From positions 36,896,067 through 36,960,066 of the forward strand of contig NC_067117.1 in NCBI RefSeq assembly GCF_021347895.1: DNA of 64,000 nt. Reading direction: 5' to 3'. The notes under the pieces were generated by a model, which saw nothing but the letters and a program-made list of their open reading frames with translations, had not been told where the DNA came from and made no database searches. Positions within the stretch are counted from its first letter, which is position 1; the number at the start of each line of letters is the position of its first letter. A program made the position numbers and the translations under genes. Positions 11,149-21,305 of this stretch are shown in pieces. This DNA comes from Acanthochromis polyacanthus. Its lineage: Eukaryota > Chordata > Actinopteri > Pomacentridae.

Positions 11149-12635
11149 TTTAGTTCCCTTTTGTGTCTTTTTTTGTCTTTTGGCCCCTTCACACCACAAA
11201 AGGCCTTGTAACTGTAAGTAGGCAATACTCCAAACATTTATCCAAATGGTAGTTTAAGTTTTATACAGAGGTATGTTACTGATAGTTCTCTTCCCATTCA
11301 GATTTTAGGTGGAATATAGAGTGTGACATTTAGCCTACACTGAAGTATTGCACATTCTCATCCTTTTTAACAGATCATGGCTGGACAGCAGCAGGATGGT
11401 CCCTCAGCTTCCACTGCACAGACTGACACAGTGAGATGGATGTTCAGGAAACACCAGAGCTTCATTCTGTGGAATTCATGTGCAACTGTATAATTTAATG
11501 TCCTCTATGTATTCCCAGTTATCAGTAAAACAGATTTACAAACTGCATTTGCTGAGAAAAATCCAAAAAACAGATTAGGAGGGCAGATCTGGAAATTGAA
11601 ATACTGGAGCACAAGTTAGAGATGGGTGATGGTCACAGGTGAATTATGTTAACTATTGGAACATTAACTGAACTATCTTTTATTTGTAGGAAATAAAGAA
11701 GACCAAATGAAATGTGTATCATGTCTTTATTTGCTGTGGTGGTGATGATGGTGACTTAAACTCTAAAGTGATTATTGCATACGGTGTCTCTGACTGCTCT
11801 GCTGTCCTGCATAGCTGCAGGTGGATGGGGTCATCATCTGGGTCTTCAGTTTGTAGGGCAGGGTGTTGCTCTCCTCTCATAGTGGTAATATTATGAAGAA
11901 CAACACATGCCACAGTCATATCACAGGCCCTCTCAGGGGTCACCCTGAGGAGATGTAGGCACTGGAAATGGGCTTTCAACAGGCCAATGGTCATCTCCAC
12001 CTGGGCTCTGGTCCTGCAGTGAGCCCGGTTGATGTTCTGTTGGGGGCCTGGTTCAGGGTCAGGGTATGAGGTGTCAAGTGGGGCCTAGTTATTTGAGATC
12101 CCAGGAGCAACCACCACCTAAATAAAAGCTTTAAGCAAACCAATGAAAAGTTAAAATGAGAAACTATATAAGTTAACCACATGATTATGCTTATGCTTGA
12201 TGCAAGAATGATTTTAATAGGCTGATATATATTCTGAAATGATGATTGCTATAGAAGAATGATTTAAAATAAGTTATTTGATCATGCTAAGAAAAATGAT
12301 TTAAAGAAGTGATTCAGTGTAACTAAGTGAGTTTTGAATGGAAGTAATCTGTGCTGTTCTGAGCTGTATGCAGACAGGATGGGAAAAGCAGAAGTCTCCT
12401 CAGAAATGAGGAACTTGGAGTTTCCACAGGATGACAGGATGGGCTCAGGCCTACATTGTCATGACAACTGAAGTGTGTGTAATAAGTGGATGTGTTAACA
12501 GAAAAGATGGAAAGAATGATGTATGCGTGATAGGAAGAAGGTTGTGTCTTAAACCTATGAATTAATTACCTGGGCGTACCTATTAGTTAGAATTGTGTGT
12601 AGAAATGTGTATGTGCTAAGCTGAAGTCGAGCTAG

Positions 12636-12648
12636 GGTATAAAACCCA
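12636..12648 (+). promoter_or_regulatory. TATA box of the solo LTR
   Basis: GGGTATAAAACCC on the + strand, about 565 bp into the LTR. The putative polyadenylation signal AATAAA lies about 765 bp downstream, which implies an unusually long R region. Confidence 0.6.
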
Positions 12649-12930
12649 GAGACACAGACACTGAATTCGGAGTTCTCCCCTGGAGGGGGGAGATGCTGCT
12701 CGCCGGAGCTGCCGGGGAGCATCGCCAGAGTTCTGAAGAATCTTCACCGGACCCTTTTGCCCAAGAGACGTGAAGACAACGCGGGACTTAGGCTCCAGAG
12801 TTCGCTGAGAACATCGTTGGAGGCAAAGTCTTTTTCTGACTTTGTTCAACAAGCGAAGACCACACTCTGCCAGACAGAGAGTCCTGAGAGGTCTGCAGTT
12901 GTCCAAAGAGATGAAGAGAGGCAAGCACCC

Positions 12931-13221
12931 ATGGCATCCAGAGAGGCACAGGAGGCAGCAGCAGAGGGCTGCTCCACTCCAGGGGCTGGAGGACCCAGTG
13001 ACCCACCACAGCCTGATGAGACGGGGGCTTTCCACCACCACCATCCGACTGAGAAGACAGCTGAGACGCCCGCACTTGTGTTCCAGCTGCTACTAAAGAT
13101 AACTGCCAGACCAACGATTGGCTATCGGGACCTCTCCACTCCCCCTGCCTATGAAGAACACCCTCTGCCCACAAAGAAGACTTCATACCGAGTCTGCTGG
13201 TCCACGGAGGAGTTCAACTAG
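12931..13221 (+). CDS. Open frame inside the solo LTR, possible but unproven protein
   Basis: Starting at ATG 12931 the frame is open for 96 codons and ends TAG at 13219-13221. It stays open upstream to about 12757 without an ATG. The peptide is rich in Ala, Glu, Pro and His, has a His run, and contains the motif STPPAYEE near the end. PPxY motifs are used by retroviral proteins to recruit NEDD4-type ubiquitin ligases, but one short motif in a GC-rich ORF may be chance. I recognise no family. It lies downstream of the TATA box and would be in the 5' leader of an LTR transcript. Confidence 0.25.
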   Translation: MASREAQEAAAEGCSTPGAGGPSDPPQPDETGAFHHHHPTEKTAETPALVFQLLLKITARPTIGYRDLSTPPAYEEHPLPTKKTSYRVCWSTEEFN

Positions 13222-14891
13222 ATGCAGGTGAAGACCGGGCGTGGCAGCTAAGGCCTGGCTGTCCGCTCTCTCTCCTAAATTTACTAATTAGAGAAGATTC
13301 TTAGGTACGCTCAGCTTAGTTTAGTTTAGTTAAGTTAGAAATAATCAGAAATAATTAAATTGTTTAATCATGAATAATGCTGTGCCCCTGCTAATAATTG
13401 CTTAATAAAACGCTATATTGCATTTAAAGAGAAGTCTAATGAAATGATTATGATTCACCTATTCTGCATAGTGGTAAAAAGTTAAGTTGATTGTGTGCAT
13501 TAAATCTAATGGTTCTTAAAGGTTACTTTAATCCAACTAGTTATTTAAACATTACCCCTGGGGTTAGTTATCCAAACCTCTAAAACGAACCTAGGAATAT
13601 CAACAAGTGCCACAGTTTTAAGAGGAAAGCTGTCGTTAACAAACGTGTTCAATAAATCAATTCTACTACTTAGGAGGGCTGCTTAGTAAGAGAGTATTTA
13701 TTGGAGTAAGAGGGGTAAGACGTTTGGAAGAAGACAGTTAGGACCTAGGCGAGTATTCCTCGACACCAGCTTAATTATTCTGCTGAAACCTGTTAGGTGG
13801 AATACTAATAGGCAGATAGAATCTGACCCTTTAAACGGAGAGCTGGTCCTGATTTAACCTGAGGCAAGGGTTAAAGAAGGCTATACTGAACGACAGAGGT
13901 CATCAGCCTGGGTTGGCATGGTAACCCCTGTCACCCAGCAGAAGGCCATCAAACTCTCCTGTAATGTATAGTGGATACATCAGAGCATATTAAAGGAGGG
14001 AGACAAGAGAATTCTATTGTGAAAATCTTTATGCTGCTGACCATGCTGCAGTCTGTTGCTCAGGTTGGACTCTCCATAAATCCTGGAGTCATGAACAGAC
14101 CCAGACCACTTGGCCTCCACATTAGAAATGATGTATGCAGCATCACATATGATCTGGACAGTGCAGAGAATGACAGATGTTGAACTATGATGCAGTCTTT
14201 AACATTTAGAAACAGTAGTCAGTCTACCTGTAGCCTACCTGCACATTTATGCTGTGAATGGACTTCCTATTCATGATGTGAGGGAGCTGTGATGGGGATG
14301 TGTGTGCATCTATGCAGCCAATCACACTGGGAAATCCTAAAAGAAATTAAAATGACTAATCCCAGTCTGAGGCTGCAGCACAATGTCATTAACAGAATAT
14401 GATTTAAAATGAATGTAACAGATCTCTACATCATTCACCTGCAATTCTGTGGAACTCCTCTTGATGTTCTGACAGGTATGTGTCCACAATGATGAGTAAA
14501 AGTCATTTCACAGCCAGGAAAACTTTTCTGACTGTCCTGCATACAGTTGTCTTACTGTAGTGCTCTGCATCTCCGACATCATATAAAAACTTCCATTTGC
14601 AAAGAACCGCAGCGCAACACACAATATCTGCTGGATGTGAGAGCATGACTGCGGCTGGTAATGTAAATGTAAGGACGGATTAGGTTGTTTATGTAGATTA
14701 TGGACTTGAAACGATTACGAAACTGTACCGCTCAAACCGATAATTGTCCGGAAATGCGAGAACATTTATGCTCGGTCTGATAACAATCTACCGACGAATA
14801 TTTAATTATCTGTGCAGTAATGCTGATCCTTTATCCACTGGATCGTTAATAAAAGCTGTTCTATGCCAAAACTCGCTCGCTTACTGACTGA

Positions 14892-15083
14892 ATGAATGAG
14901 GAAATCAAACAGCGTGTGTGGCTGAAAGAGGGCGGAGACAGAAAGAAACTCGAGGTTTTCTCAGGTAAACCTGCTGCCGACCAGGTTCAACTCATAGAGT
15001 CTGTTACTGCGGTAACTGACCGAGAGTTTAAGTTACCCCTCTTTGTGAAACAGGCTAGAATTACCCCTCTGTCTCAGGGTTAA
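14892..15083 (+). CDS. Small Harbinger-borne ORF, shared with copy C
   Basis: 63 codons from ATG at 14892, beginning MNEEIKQRVWLKEGGDRKK. The matching ORF in copy C (25692-25880, - strand) starts with the same MKQRVWLKEGGDR block, then gains a glutaredoxin-like stretch that this copy lacks. The ORF runs opposite to the transposase and toward the nearby terminus, the place where PIF/Harbinger elements often carry a second gene. I see no Myb-like motif and cannot assign a function. Confidence 0.3.
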   Translation: MNEEIKQRVWLKEGGDRKKLEVFSGKPAADQVQLIESVTAVTDREFKLPLFVKQARITPLSQG

Positions 15084-15180
15084 GTTACCTCGCTTCGTGA
15101 AACGGAAAACTCTGAGTTTCCCTCATTTCAGGGTTAAGAAACTCAGAGTTTTCAGTGAACCTGCTTCGTGAAACAGGCCC

Positions 15181-15333
15181 CAGGAGCACTGTGGCTCTAG
15201 AGGGAACACTCTCTTCTATTATGACTATTAAAATGGATGGTTTGGAGCCGTGCAATAAATGGGAACCCACCCCAGAGATCATCAAGGCTTCAAAAAAAGC
15301 CACCAGGGAGTACAACATGGCTCACAAAAATTA
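15181..15333 (+). CDS. Short open frame abutting the Harbinger end, unrecognised
   Basis: Immediately outside the Harbinger terminus an open frame runs 50 codons to TAA at 15331-15333. It includes MTIKMDGLEPCNKWEPTPE and ends YNMAHKN. The composition looks protein-like, and the frame is cut on its left by the transposon end. It may be the last piece of an older gene or transposon ORF into which the Harbinger element jumped. I do not recognise it. Confidence 0.25.
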
Positions 15334-16224
15334 ATTTTTCCCTGTTCTTTTCCTGTTCCTGTTTACAATTTTGCCATTTATTCTGAGTTGACAGTCATTA
15401 TTATTTATTTTTGGGCCTCGTTAATAAGTTATTCATTCATTTAGTCCTGGGTTTAGTCCATGATACCCTGCTCCTGTGAAGTCAGACCTGGTTTAGTCCT
15501 GATTTTAGTCCATGTCACCCTGCTCCTGTGAGACAGAGTTTAGTGTGTGATTGTAATTCTGTTCAGTGAATAGATCATTTAAGTTATAAAGATGTTTTGC
15601 TTTTGCTTAAGCACTTTTTGTTTAGTTGGCTGATGTGGTCAAATTGAAGCTGTTGTGCATTAGAATCCTCCAAGACAAATGTTACAAGTGGTTGCTGGAG
15701 TTATTTCAGTTATGCAGATATTTATGGAAAATGCTGAAATGTGTTGTGCACATCCAGCCACAGAACTTTCATCCATATTTTACATGAAGAACTATTTTCA
15801 ATAGTGCCTGCCGTTGCAGTTTTTTTTTTTTTTGCCCTGTTTTTAGCTCAATATTTTTTTATTATCCCTCTATAATAAGATTTTAACAAAATGCTCATAA
15901 AATATACCAGAATGCAGGAAATAGGATCAGTAATTTTCAAAATTTTCTGGGGGAGGACCCCCAGACCCCCCATCAACATCCTGCACAAACCAAATCTCAC
16001 TCTGAGGTCTGCTCACAACTTGGCAGCTCTGAGTTATTGTGTTGTGAGCAAAAGTCATGGCCACATTTACACAGTAAAGTATCTCTGAATAAATCTAAAT
16101 CTTAATGTGGAAAAGCAATTTCTCAGTTTTTGTTAGCTGTAAAATTAAATGTTCGCTCACATCCTGTTCATCTCCTGGGGGCTAAGCCCACCCTGTCCTT
16201 AAAACCTAGTGATGCCTCTGGTTC
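15334..16224. other. No gene seen; one short tandem duplication
   Basis: AT-rich sequence without a convincing ORF. Two nearly identical blocks containing TTTAGTCCATG and CACCCTGCTCCTGTGA-like text lie side by side at about 15442-15530. A T-run lies at 15819-15831. Confidence 0.4.
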
Positions 16225-16833
16225 CCACCATGAAGCATAGAGGAGAAGGTGTGATGGTGCTTTGCTGATGACACTGTTGGGGATTTATTCAAAATTTGAG
16301 GCACATTGAACCAGCATGGCTACTACAGCATCCTGCAGCAACATACCGTCCTTTCCAGTTTGCGTAAGTTGACCCCTCATTTATTTTTCAACAGGACAAT
16401 GACCTCAAACACACGTCCAGACTGTATAAGGGCTATTTGACTAAGAAGGAGAGTGATGGAGTGCTGCATCAGATGACCTGGCCTCCCCAGTCACCTGACC
16501 TAAACCTTCTCCAGATGGTTTGGGATGAGATGGACCACAGAGTGAAGGCAAAAGGGCCAACAAGTGCTCAGCATCTCTGGGTTTGTTGGACAACTATTTC
16601 AGAGAGAATGCCAAGAGTGTGCAAAGCAGTAATCAAAGCAAAAGGTATTTTGAAGAATCTAAAATATTAAACATGTTTTGACTTATCTCACACCATTTTA
16701 TTTATGGCACAATTCTGGTTGTGTTCATTTGTAGTTTTGATGCCTTCAGTGAGAATCTACAATGTAAATAGTCATGAAAATAAAGAAAAACTATTAAAAG
16801 AGAAGGTGTGTCCAAACTTTTGAGAAGTAGTGT
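16225..16833 (+). pseudogene. Decayed Tc1/mariner transposase, 3' half
   Basis: Broken + strand frames give the catalytic-core motifs of Tc1 enzymes: FFNRTMTSNT-like text around FQQDNDLKHTSRLYK (about 16390-16430), then WPPQSPDLNLLQMVWDEM (about 16480-16530), where the usual NPIEN is changed to NLLQM. The final glutamate of the triad is therefore missing here. The stretch ends with AAGGTGTGTCCAAACTTTTG near 16805-16825, a typical Tc1-type inverted end. No 5' half is seen. Confidence 0.75.
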
Positions 16834-16902
16834 ATATCATCACCTAAGAACCCCAAAACCTCCTGCATGCACATTGTATTGGATGGATTTTCATCCAAAT
16901 AT

Positions 16903-17915
16903 TTAGTCAAAACTTTTCAGTATCAAAATGTTTACTAAGAAGCAAATTTGCGACATTCCACAAGCACTTGCAGCATGTGCAAAGCAACAATTATCCTGCC
17001 CTTTCATTAGATTCCCTTTTAGGTGAATAAATTGCAATTGACAACTGGAAGGGAAAGTATTAGTAGTTAGAGGCACTTCTTTGGATGATAGATGTGCTTT
17101 TACCTCTCCCATTAAGTTGGTTGAAAGGGACTTGATCTGCTCCACTATCTCCTTCCTCATCTCTCCCCACAACTCCTGCTGTAGTTCAGCTCGTACCTAT
17201 CCTTTTAACTGCTACATGTTCATCGTTGCATTTCTTGGGACAGCAACCCTCTGTGACAGAACGGCCTCCTCCCCCTCCTGAAATTCCAGTTCGAGGGCCT
17301 GAGCCTCTTTGCACAAGTTATCAAAGGTCATACGTTGGTTCCGCCTCATCTGCCTGCTTAGCTCTTGTTTAACTGATCCAGGTTGGAGACCGACCATCAA
17401 CTGGTCCAGCAGTAGATAATCACTTTCTTCTGTTCCTTCTTCATCCCGTTCCTGCCATCTGCTGAAAGACTCCCTCAGTCTGAGTATAAAAGCATTTACA
17501 TTTTCAGTGGATTGCTGTCTACAGTAAAAAAAAAAACACTAACCCGCAGCTAAGCTTTAGAGGCAGGTCTGGCATAAAGTCTCTGCAGCACATCTAGCAC
17601 CTTCTGTCCAGTATTTTTGTCTCTAAGGCTAATGAGCTGCAGTTCTCGTTTGGCCGCTCCTTCTAAGGCACCTAGAATAAGATCAGCCTGCTGTTGCAGT
17701 CCTTGCGCCCTCAGCATGGCCTCCACCTGACTCTTCCATTCTATAAATTTTGTTTTGTCACCAGAAACTTTAGGTATCCAAGCAGCCCCCAGGAACCATG
17801 GCATCAAACTGAGCAACCGTTGGAGAACTAATACTACTGAGCTGTGTCCATTTTTTTTTATATAAACAGTGGAGCTGGTGTCCTGCCGACAACGCCAGAA
17901 TAATCGTACTGTCAT
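16903..17915 (-). pseudogene. Gag-like relic of an LTR retroelement
   Basis: On the minus strand, broken frames at 17550-17915, 17410-17510, 17212-17400 and 16903-17172 together resemble the capsid part of a Ty3/gypsy or retrovirus-like Gag. Visible motifs are GDKTKFIEWKSQVEAML, ADLILGALEGAAKREL and VLDVLQRLYA, then after a frame break FILRLRESFSRWQERDEE, MVGLQPGSVKQELSRQMRR and NLCKEAQALELE. This helical order is what Gag capsid domains show. A run of ten A/T bases at 17525-17536 coincides with one break. No protease or polymerase is seen next to it. Confidence 0.65.
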
Positions 17916-19028
17916 ATAGACTGCACAGATTCAAGTAATTTTTTTACCAACAGTCAAAAGACTTCATTTCCACTGTTTAAAACAAACAGAGACACCCAAA
18001 CATGGAGTAAGCAATAAGGGAAATTTATTTCCTACGTCTTAAAACAACAACCCAAGATAAAATAATTTCTTAACAACATGGACTAAAATCCTACAGAGAT
18101 CTATTAAAACAGTCCTGTTAGGAAGCATCAAACTGAATAAACCAGGGCACACGGGTCTTTTTGAGGCTATGCTTATCTTGGCTGGTGCAATAGCCTTTTT
18201 TGGGGGGATTCTTCTCTGGGGGCAGGGGACGCAGGTTGATGAGTGACGTGCAGCACACTTCCTCCTTGGCCTCCGTACCTCCGAGTCCTCCTCACGGCTG
18301 GTCCCGACATACTGCAGCGCTGTGGAAGAGGGAGCGTCACTCAATTTTCGGCACACCAGAAAAACAACCAACCACACACACACTGCTGGGTAGGATGGCT
18401 CGCGTCCCTTCACTTATCTGGGAATCTGCGTTGTATCAATCCTCCTCGGCGTTCATCGCTCCTTCAGCCCTCAGCTCCTGTCTCCGTGCAGCCACAACCC
18501 GACTCAGTCCGCCTCCGTCCTCTCCCCTCGAATCGGCGCCCTTTACTGCGTGTAGCGGAGACCTTTTTTCTCTCGGCCCACTCTTGTGTCACTCCACTTT
18601 GTCCCCGTCTGTCCCCAGTTCTCCTCGCGGCCCCTCTCTGTCACTCCTCTGCTTCCTCTCCCCCCGCGCTCCTTTCTCACACGCGTGTCCCTCTTTTCTT
18701 CATCAGCTCAGGTAGCTCTGTCCAATCAATGGCAGTCTCCATCTAATCAGTCCCAGCTGTACTCACAAAAAAGAAAGATCACTACACCCAGTAAACATGC
18801 ACTCAAAATAAACCCATGCAACTACAAATAAAAACAACAAAATGAACACTCCAAACAAAACCATGCAACTATAAAATACAAACTAACAAAAATACAACTG
18901 GTACTGTGACATAATGAGCCATTGTCACCTTTTTATTACCTACTGTTTTTTAAAGAGTAATTATTAATAATCACATTGACATACTGTCTCATTCATATTT
19001 TGACACTTTTTATCCGTCTCCCTCCAGG
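17916..19028. other. No gene seen; possible LTR or leader remains, C/T-rich block
   Basis: This follows the Gag relic upstream in its own orientation, so it may hold leader or LTR remains. A minus-strand AATAAA lies near 18026. At 18240-18720 the + strand is strongly C/T-rich, which creates overlapping ORFs in two frames that I regard as compositional. A-rich simple sequence lies at 18760-18900. Confidence 0.4.
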
Positions 19029-19262
19029 GACCAAAGCTTTCAACAGCAGCAGCAAGAAGTACCAGGTACGACAAGATCAAGGAGAACAAGAGAAGCAGAG
19101 GCATCTGCATTACTTACTGACCAATTGTGTAGGCACACTCAAGTGTTAGAACCAAGTGATAAAGTCACAAACTCTGCTTTTACAGAGTTAGATTCAGTAA
19201 TGGATGGCTGTTTTACTCACCCATTACTTGTCCATTATACTCACACAAGGATACGGTCATAA
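19029..19262 (+). CDS. Possible hAT-associated exon, unrecognised
   Basis: After a good splice acceptor-like tract (TCCGTCTCCCTCCAG) an open frame of 77 codons runs to TAA at 19260-19262, starting DQSFQQQQQEVPGTTRSRR. The position just upstream of hAT transposase remnants suggests a broken N-terminal exon of that transposase. The sequence itself does not prove this. Confidence 0.25.
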   Translation, partial: DQSFQQQQQEVPGTTRSRRTREAEASALLTDQLCRHTQVLEPSDKVTNSAFTELDSVMDGCFTHPLLVHYTHTRIRS

Positions 19263-19439
19263 GTTTGCAAGAATAACAAAAATGAATCCCTTGGAATTGT
19301 GAGGCAGGAGATACAGTAAATCATGGCCACAATCTTGCCAACACCAGTAGAATTATATATACTTTAAATTTATAGTACATACAGTATACGAGAGTGTGTG
19401 TTTTGTTTTTACAATTGTGTGTTACTGACTATACATTTT

Positions 19440-20143
19440 CATAATTTTAACAGATCTGTGACAATCCTGGGCCATGCCAAAGACAGGTTCTCCTTCACCA
19501 GCCACCTTGTGAGTGCCGTGCTGCTAGAGGCAGAGCTGTTCGACCAGCATCTGAAAACATTCCCTGAAGAGGCTCTGAATACCACCGTGAGGGCATATCC
19601 TATGCTACACAAGGAGAGGCTTAGGACTGAGCTTTCATCTACAAAAGTCCAGACTTCAGGGGCTGCTGTGGTGCACTGGCACTGTACCAGGTTCTACAGA
19701 GCTACAATCTCCAGGAAACCTTCTGAGACTGTGGCGCTATTGAATCAAAGTTTATTTCTATAGCACTTTTCATACATAAACACAAAGTGCTTAAAAAGTT
19801 AAAAACAAACAAAAAAGACAATGCCCCACATCCCTCCCAACTCCTGCCCCCATCATACTCTCCAACACAGTCACACACACACACTTCTATAACAGAAATA
19901 ATAGTGTTGGTTGGCTGAACATCCTCATCACCACTCCGATGACAACAGCTGAAGCTGAGAGGTGTTTCGCCAACTTAAAGAGAATCAAGACATTCCTGCG
20001 AAATACAATGGGACAGGAACGTTTGAATGCATTGGGAATGCTTTCCATGGAGAGCTTGTCAGGAACATGCCTGATTTCAATGAGAGGGTGATTGATCGCT
20101 TTGCTTGTTTGAAAGAGAGGCGTGCTAAATTTCAATACAAGTG
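19440..20143 (+). pseudogene. hAT transposase relic (C-terminal part with dimerisation domain)
   Basis: The first piece (about 19454-19735) reads TILGHAKDRFSFTSHL ... FPEEALNTTVRAYPMLHKERLRTEL, as in the middle of ZMYM/TTF-type hAT transposases. The second (about 19925-20143) reads TTAEAERCFANLKRIKTFL, LNALGMLSMESLV and ends in TGA; this is the hAT C-terminal dimerisation domain. The two are separated by an insert at about 19735-19905. The downstream end GGAGCCGCCACTG (to 20426) matches a hAT terminus of the CAGTGGCGGC type, so this is the 3' part of one old element. Confidence 0.82.
19735..19905. repeat. Short LINE/SINE tail inserted in the hAT relic
   Basis: The stretch TTTATTTCTATAGCACTTTTC followed by ACAAAGTGCTT is a common 3'-tail motif of fish retroposons. 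It separates two pieces of the hAT transposase that would otherwise join. The boundaries are approximate. Confidence 0.45.
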
Positions 20144-20925
20144 ATGAATACTCATTCATGTTCTTGAATGGTGAGCTGTGTTATGTTGTCCTCTCCAAAT
20201 GTGTAATTGTAAGTAGCTGTATTCATTGCATTTTCCAGCCAAATATGTTCTCAAAATCTTGGATTAATTGCAGTTTTGAGGATGGTCTAGATAGACCAAA
20301 TTAAACAAGGAAACGTGACAATGTAAAGCTGACTGACTTATTTATTATTATACTAATTTAATGGGTCAACTTAGCCATCATTGCAACTTTTGCCCCCCCC
20401 GAGAAATTTGTCAGGAGCCGCCACTGACCACTACAATCAATACAACTTATACAAACTCCCCGAAAACTATATTTCGAGATCACACCTGCAGAAGTGGACG
20501 AAAAATAGCAGCGCATATCATGTAATGCTCCTTCGGCAACTTCAGTCCGAATGGTGCCCAGTTCTCCCTTCCGGCTCCTGCAGGCATGAGAAATCAAACA
20601 CGATAAAGTCTAAACAAGTGGACCGCAGATCCTGGCCACCTCTCGGCTCACAGATCCCTCAATATTCATATAGTCTCAAAGTTTTGCCTTTTTTTTACAA
20701 CATATTAAACAATTTTAACTACAGTATATTTAAGAGGTTCTAAATGATAATTTTAACAGTATACAGCAATATTTTAATCCCGCAGAACCCTCTTCAGGTT
20801 GGTGTAACTGCCTTTTCTCCTTGACATATTCATGACTATCACATGTATGCCTTTCTCATTAGTAAACAGATGTGACAATATGTGATGCATGTTAACTTTA
20901 ATGTTCCATTATTAATTGGAAATTA

Positions 20926-21305
20926 CACTACCATTCAAAAGTTTGGGGTCACCCTAACAATTTCATGTTTCCACAGACTTCACTTTTATTCATGCACCAA
21001 ATTAATTGCACAAGGGTTTTCTAATCATCGATTAGCCTTTCAACACCATTAGCTAACACAATGTAGCATTAGAACACAGGAGTGGTGGTTGCTGGAAATG
21101 TTTCTCTGTACCCCTATGGAGATATTTCATTAAAAAAAAAAAAAAAAAAAATCAGCTGTCTGAAGCTAGAATAGTCATTTACCATAACAGTGTCTAGACT
21201 GGATTTCTGATTCATTTAATGCCATCTTCATTGAAAAACTTTTTCAAAAAAACAAACAAAAAAAAAAACACATTTCTAATGACCCCAAACTTTTGAACGT
21301 TAGTG
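20926..21305. mobile_element. Tc1-type MITE, 380 bp
   Basis: Inverted ends CACTACCATTCAAAAGTTTG (left) and CAAACTTTTGAACGTTAGTG (right), flanked by TA on both sides (20924-20925, 21306-21307). No ORF; it contains an A-run of about 20. This type of short element with the CAAAAGTTTGGGGTCA end is common in fish. Confidence 0.88.

Larger units (their letters stand above)
12072..13895 (+). mobile_element. Solo LTR (retrovirus-like), 1824 bp
   Basis: The insert begins TGTCAAGTGG and ends GAACGACA (TG...CA). The 4-bp duplication GAGG lies on both sides (12068-12071, 13896-13899). Copy C of the host Harbinger element still has the empty site, which confirms both borders. A TATA box in GGGTATAAAACCC sits near 12636-12648 and AATAAA near 13403-13409, so transcription would read +. 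A 4-bp duplication and TG...CA ends fit an ERV1-like or spuma-like LTR, but the family is not identified. No internal viral gene is present, so it probably arose by LTR-LTR recombination. Confidence 0.88.
11719..14400 (-). pseudogene. HARBI1-like transposase remnant of copy A
   Basis: The longest open piece is 11719-12000 and encodes the transposase C-terminus, including EMTIGLLKAHFQCLH and VACVVLHNIT, which match the end of the DDE_4 (HARBI1-type) fold. Further upstream, beyond the LTR at 12072-13895, the strand carries pieces that translate to a GDRGYHA-like motif near 13905-13930 and to FPSVIGCIDAHTS-like and NRKSIHSINVQ-like motifs near 14240-14330. Stops and frame changes separate them, so the gene is dead. 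A further exon-like ORF (about 13971-14183 on +) is a shadow of the same region. Confidence 0.75.
11149..15182 (-). mobile_element. PIF/Harbinger element copy A, decayed, with a solo LTR inserted
   Basis: The right end (about 15060-15182) has the terminal sequence CTTCGTGAAACAGGCCCC preceded by several related TTTCACGAAG-type subrepeats. The same end, inverted, starts copy C at 23892. Transposase remnants run on the minus strand from about 14400 to 11719. Copies A and C align over most of their length (A 11149-12071 and 13896-15182 against C 23892-26378 and 36258-37622). The opposite terminus is not recognisable in either copy; both stop at an AT microsatellite. A 1824-bp solo LTR interrupts A at 12072. 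Confidence 0.8.

Noticed and set aside
10954..11237. Minus-strand ORFs rich in IYLSIY/IYIYIY
   Set aside because: They are translations of the (AT)n and (GATA)n microsatellite.
12757..12930. Extension of the LTR ORF upstream to a TTG
   Set aside because: No ATG; eukaryotic translation would not normally start there, so only the ATG-led part from 12931 was listed.
18200..18831. Overlapping + ORFs of 171 and 167 aa
   Set aside because: Produced by C/T-rich composition with few stops in two frames; no domain, start context or splice support.
20385..20426. Complete hAT element with both ends around 19-20.4 kb
   Set aside because: Only the right terminus (ending GCCGCCACTG) was found; no matching left end or 8-bp duplication, so I list only a relic.
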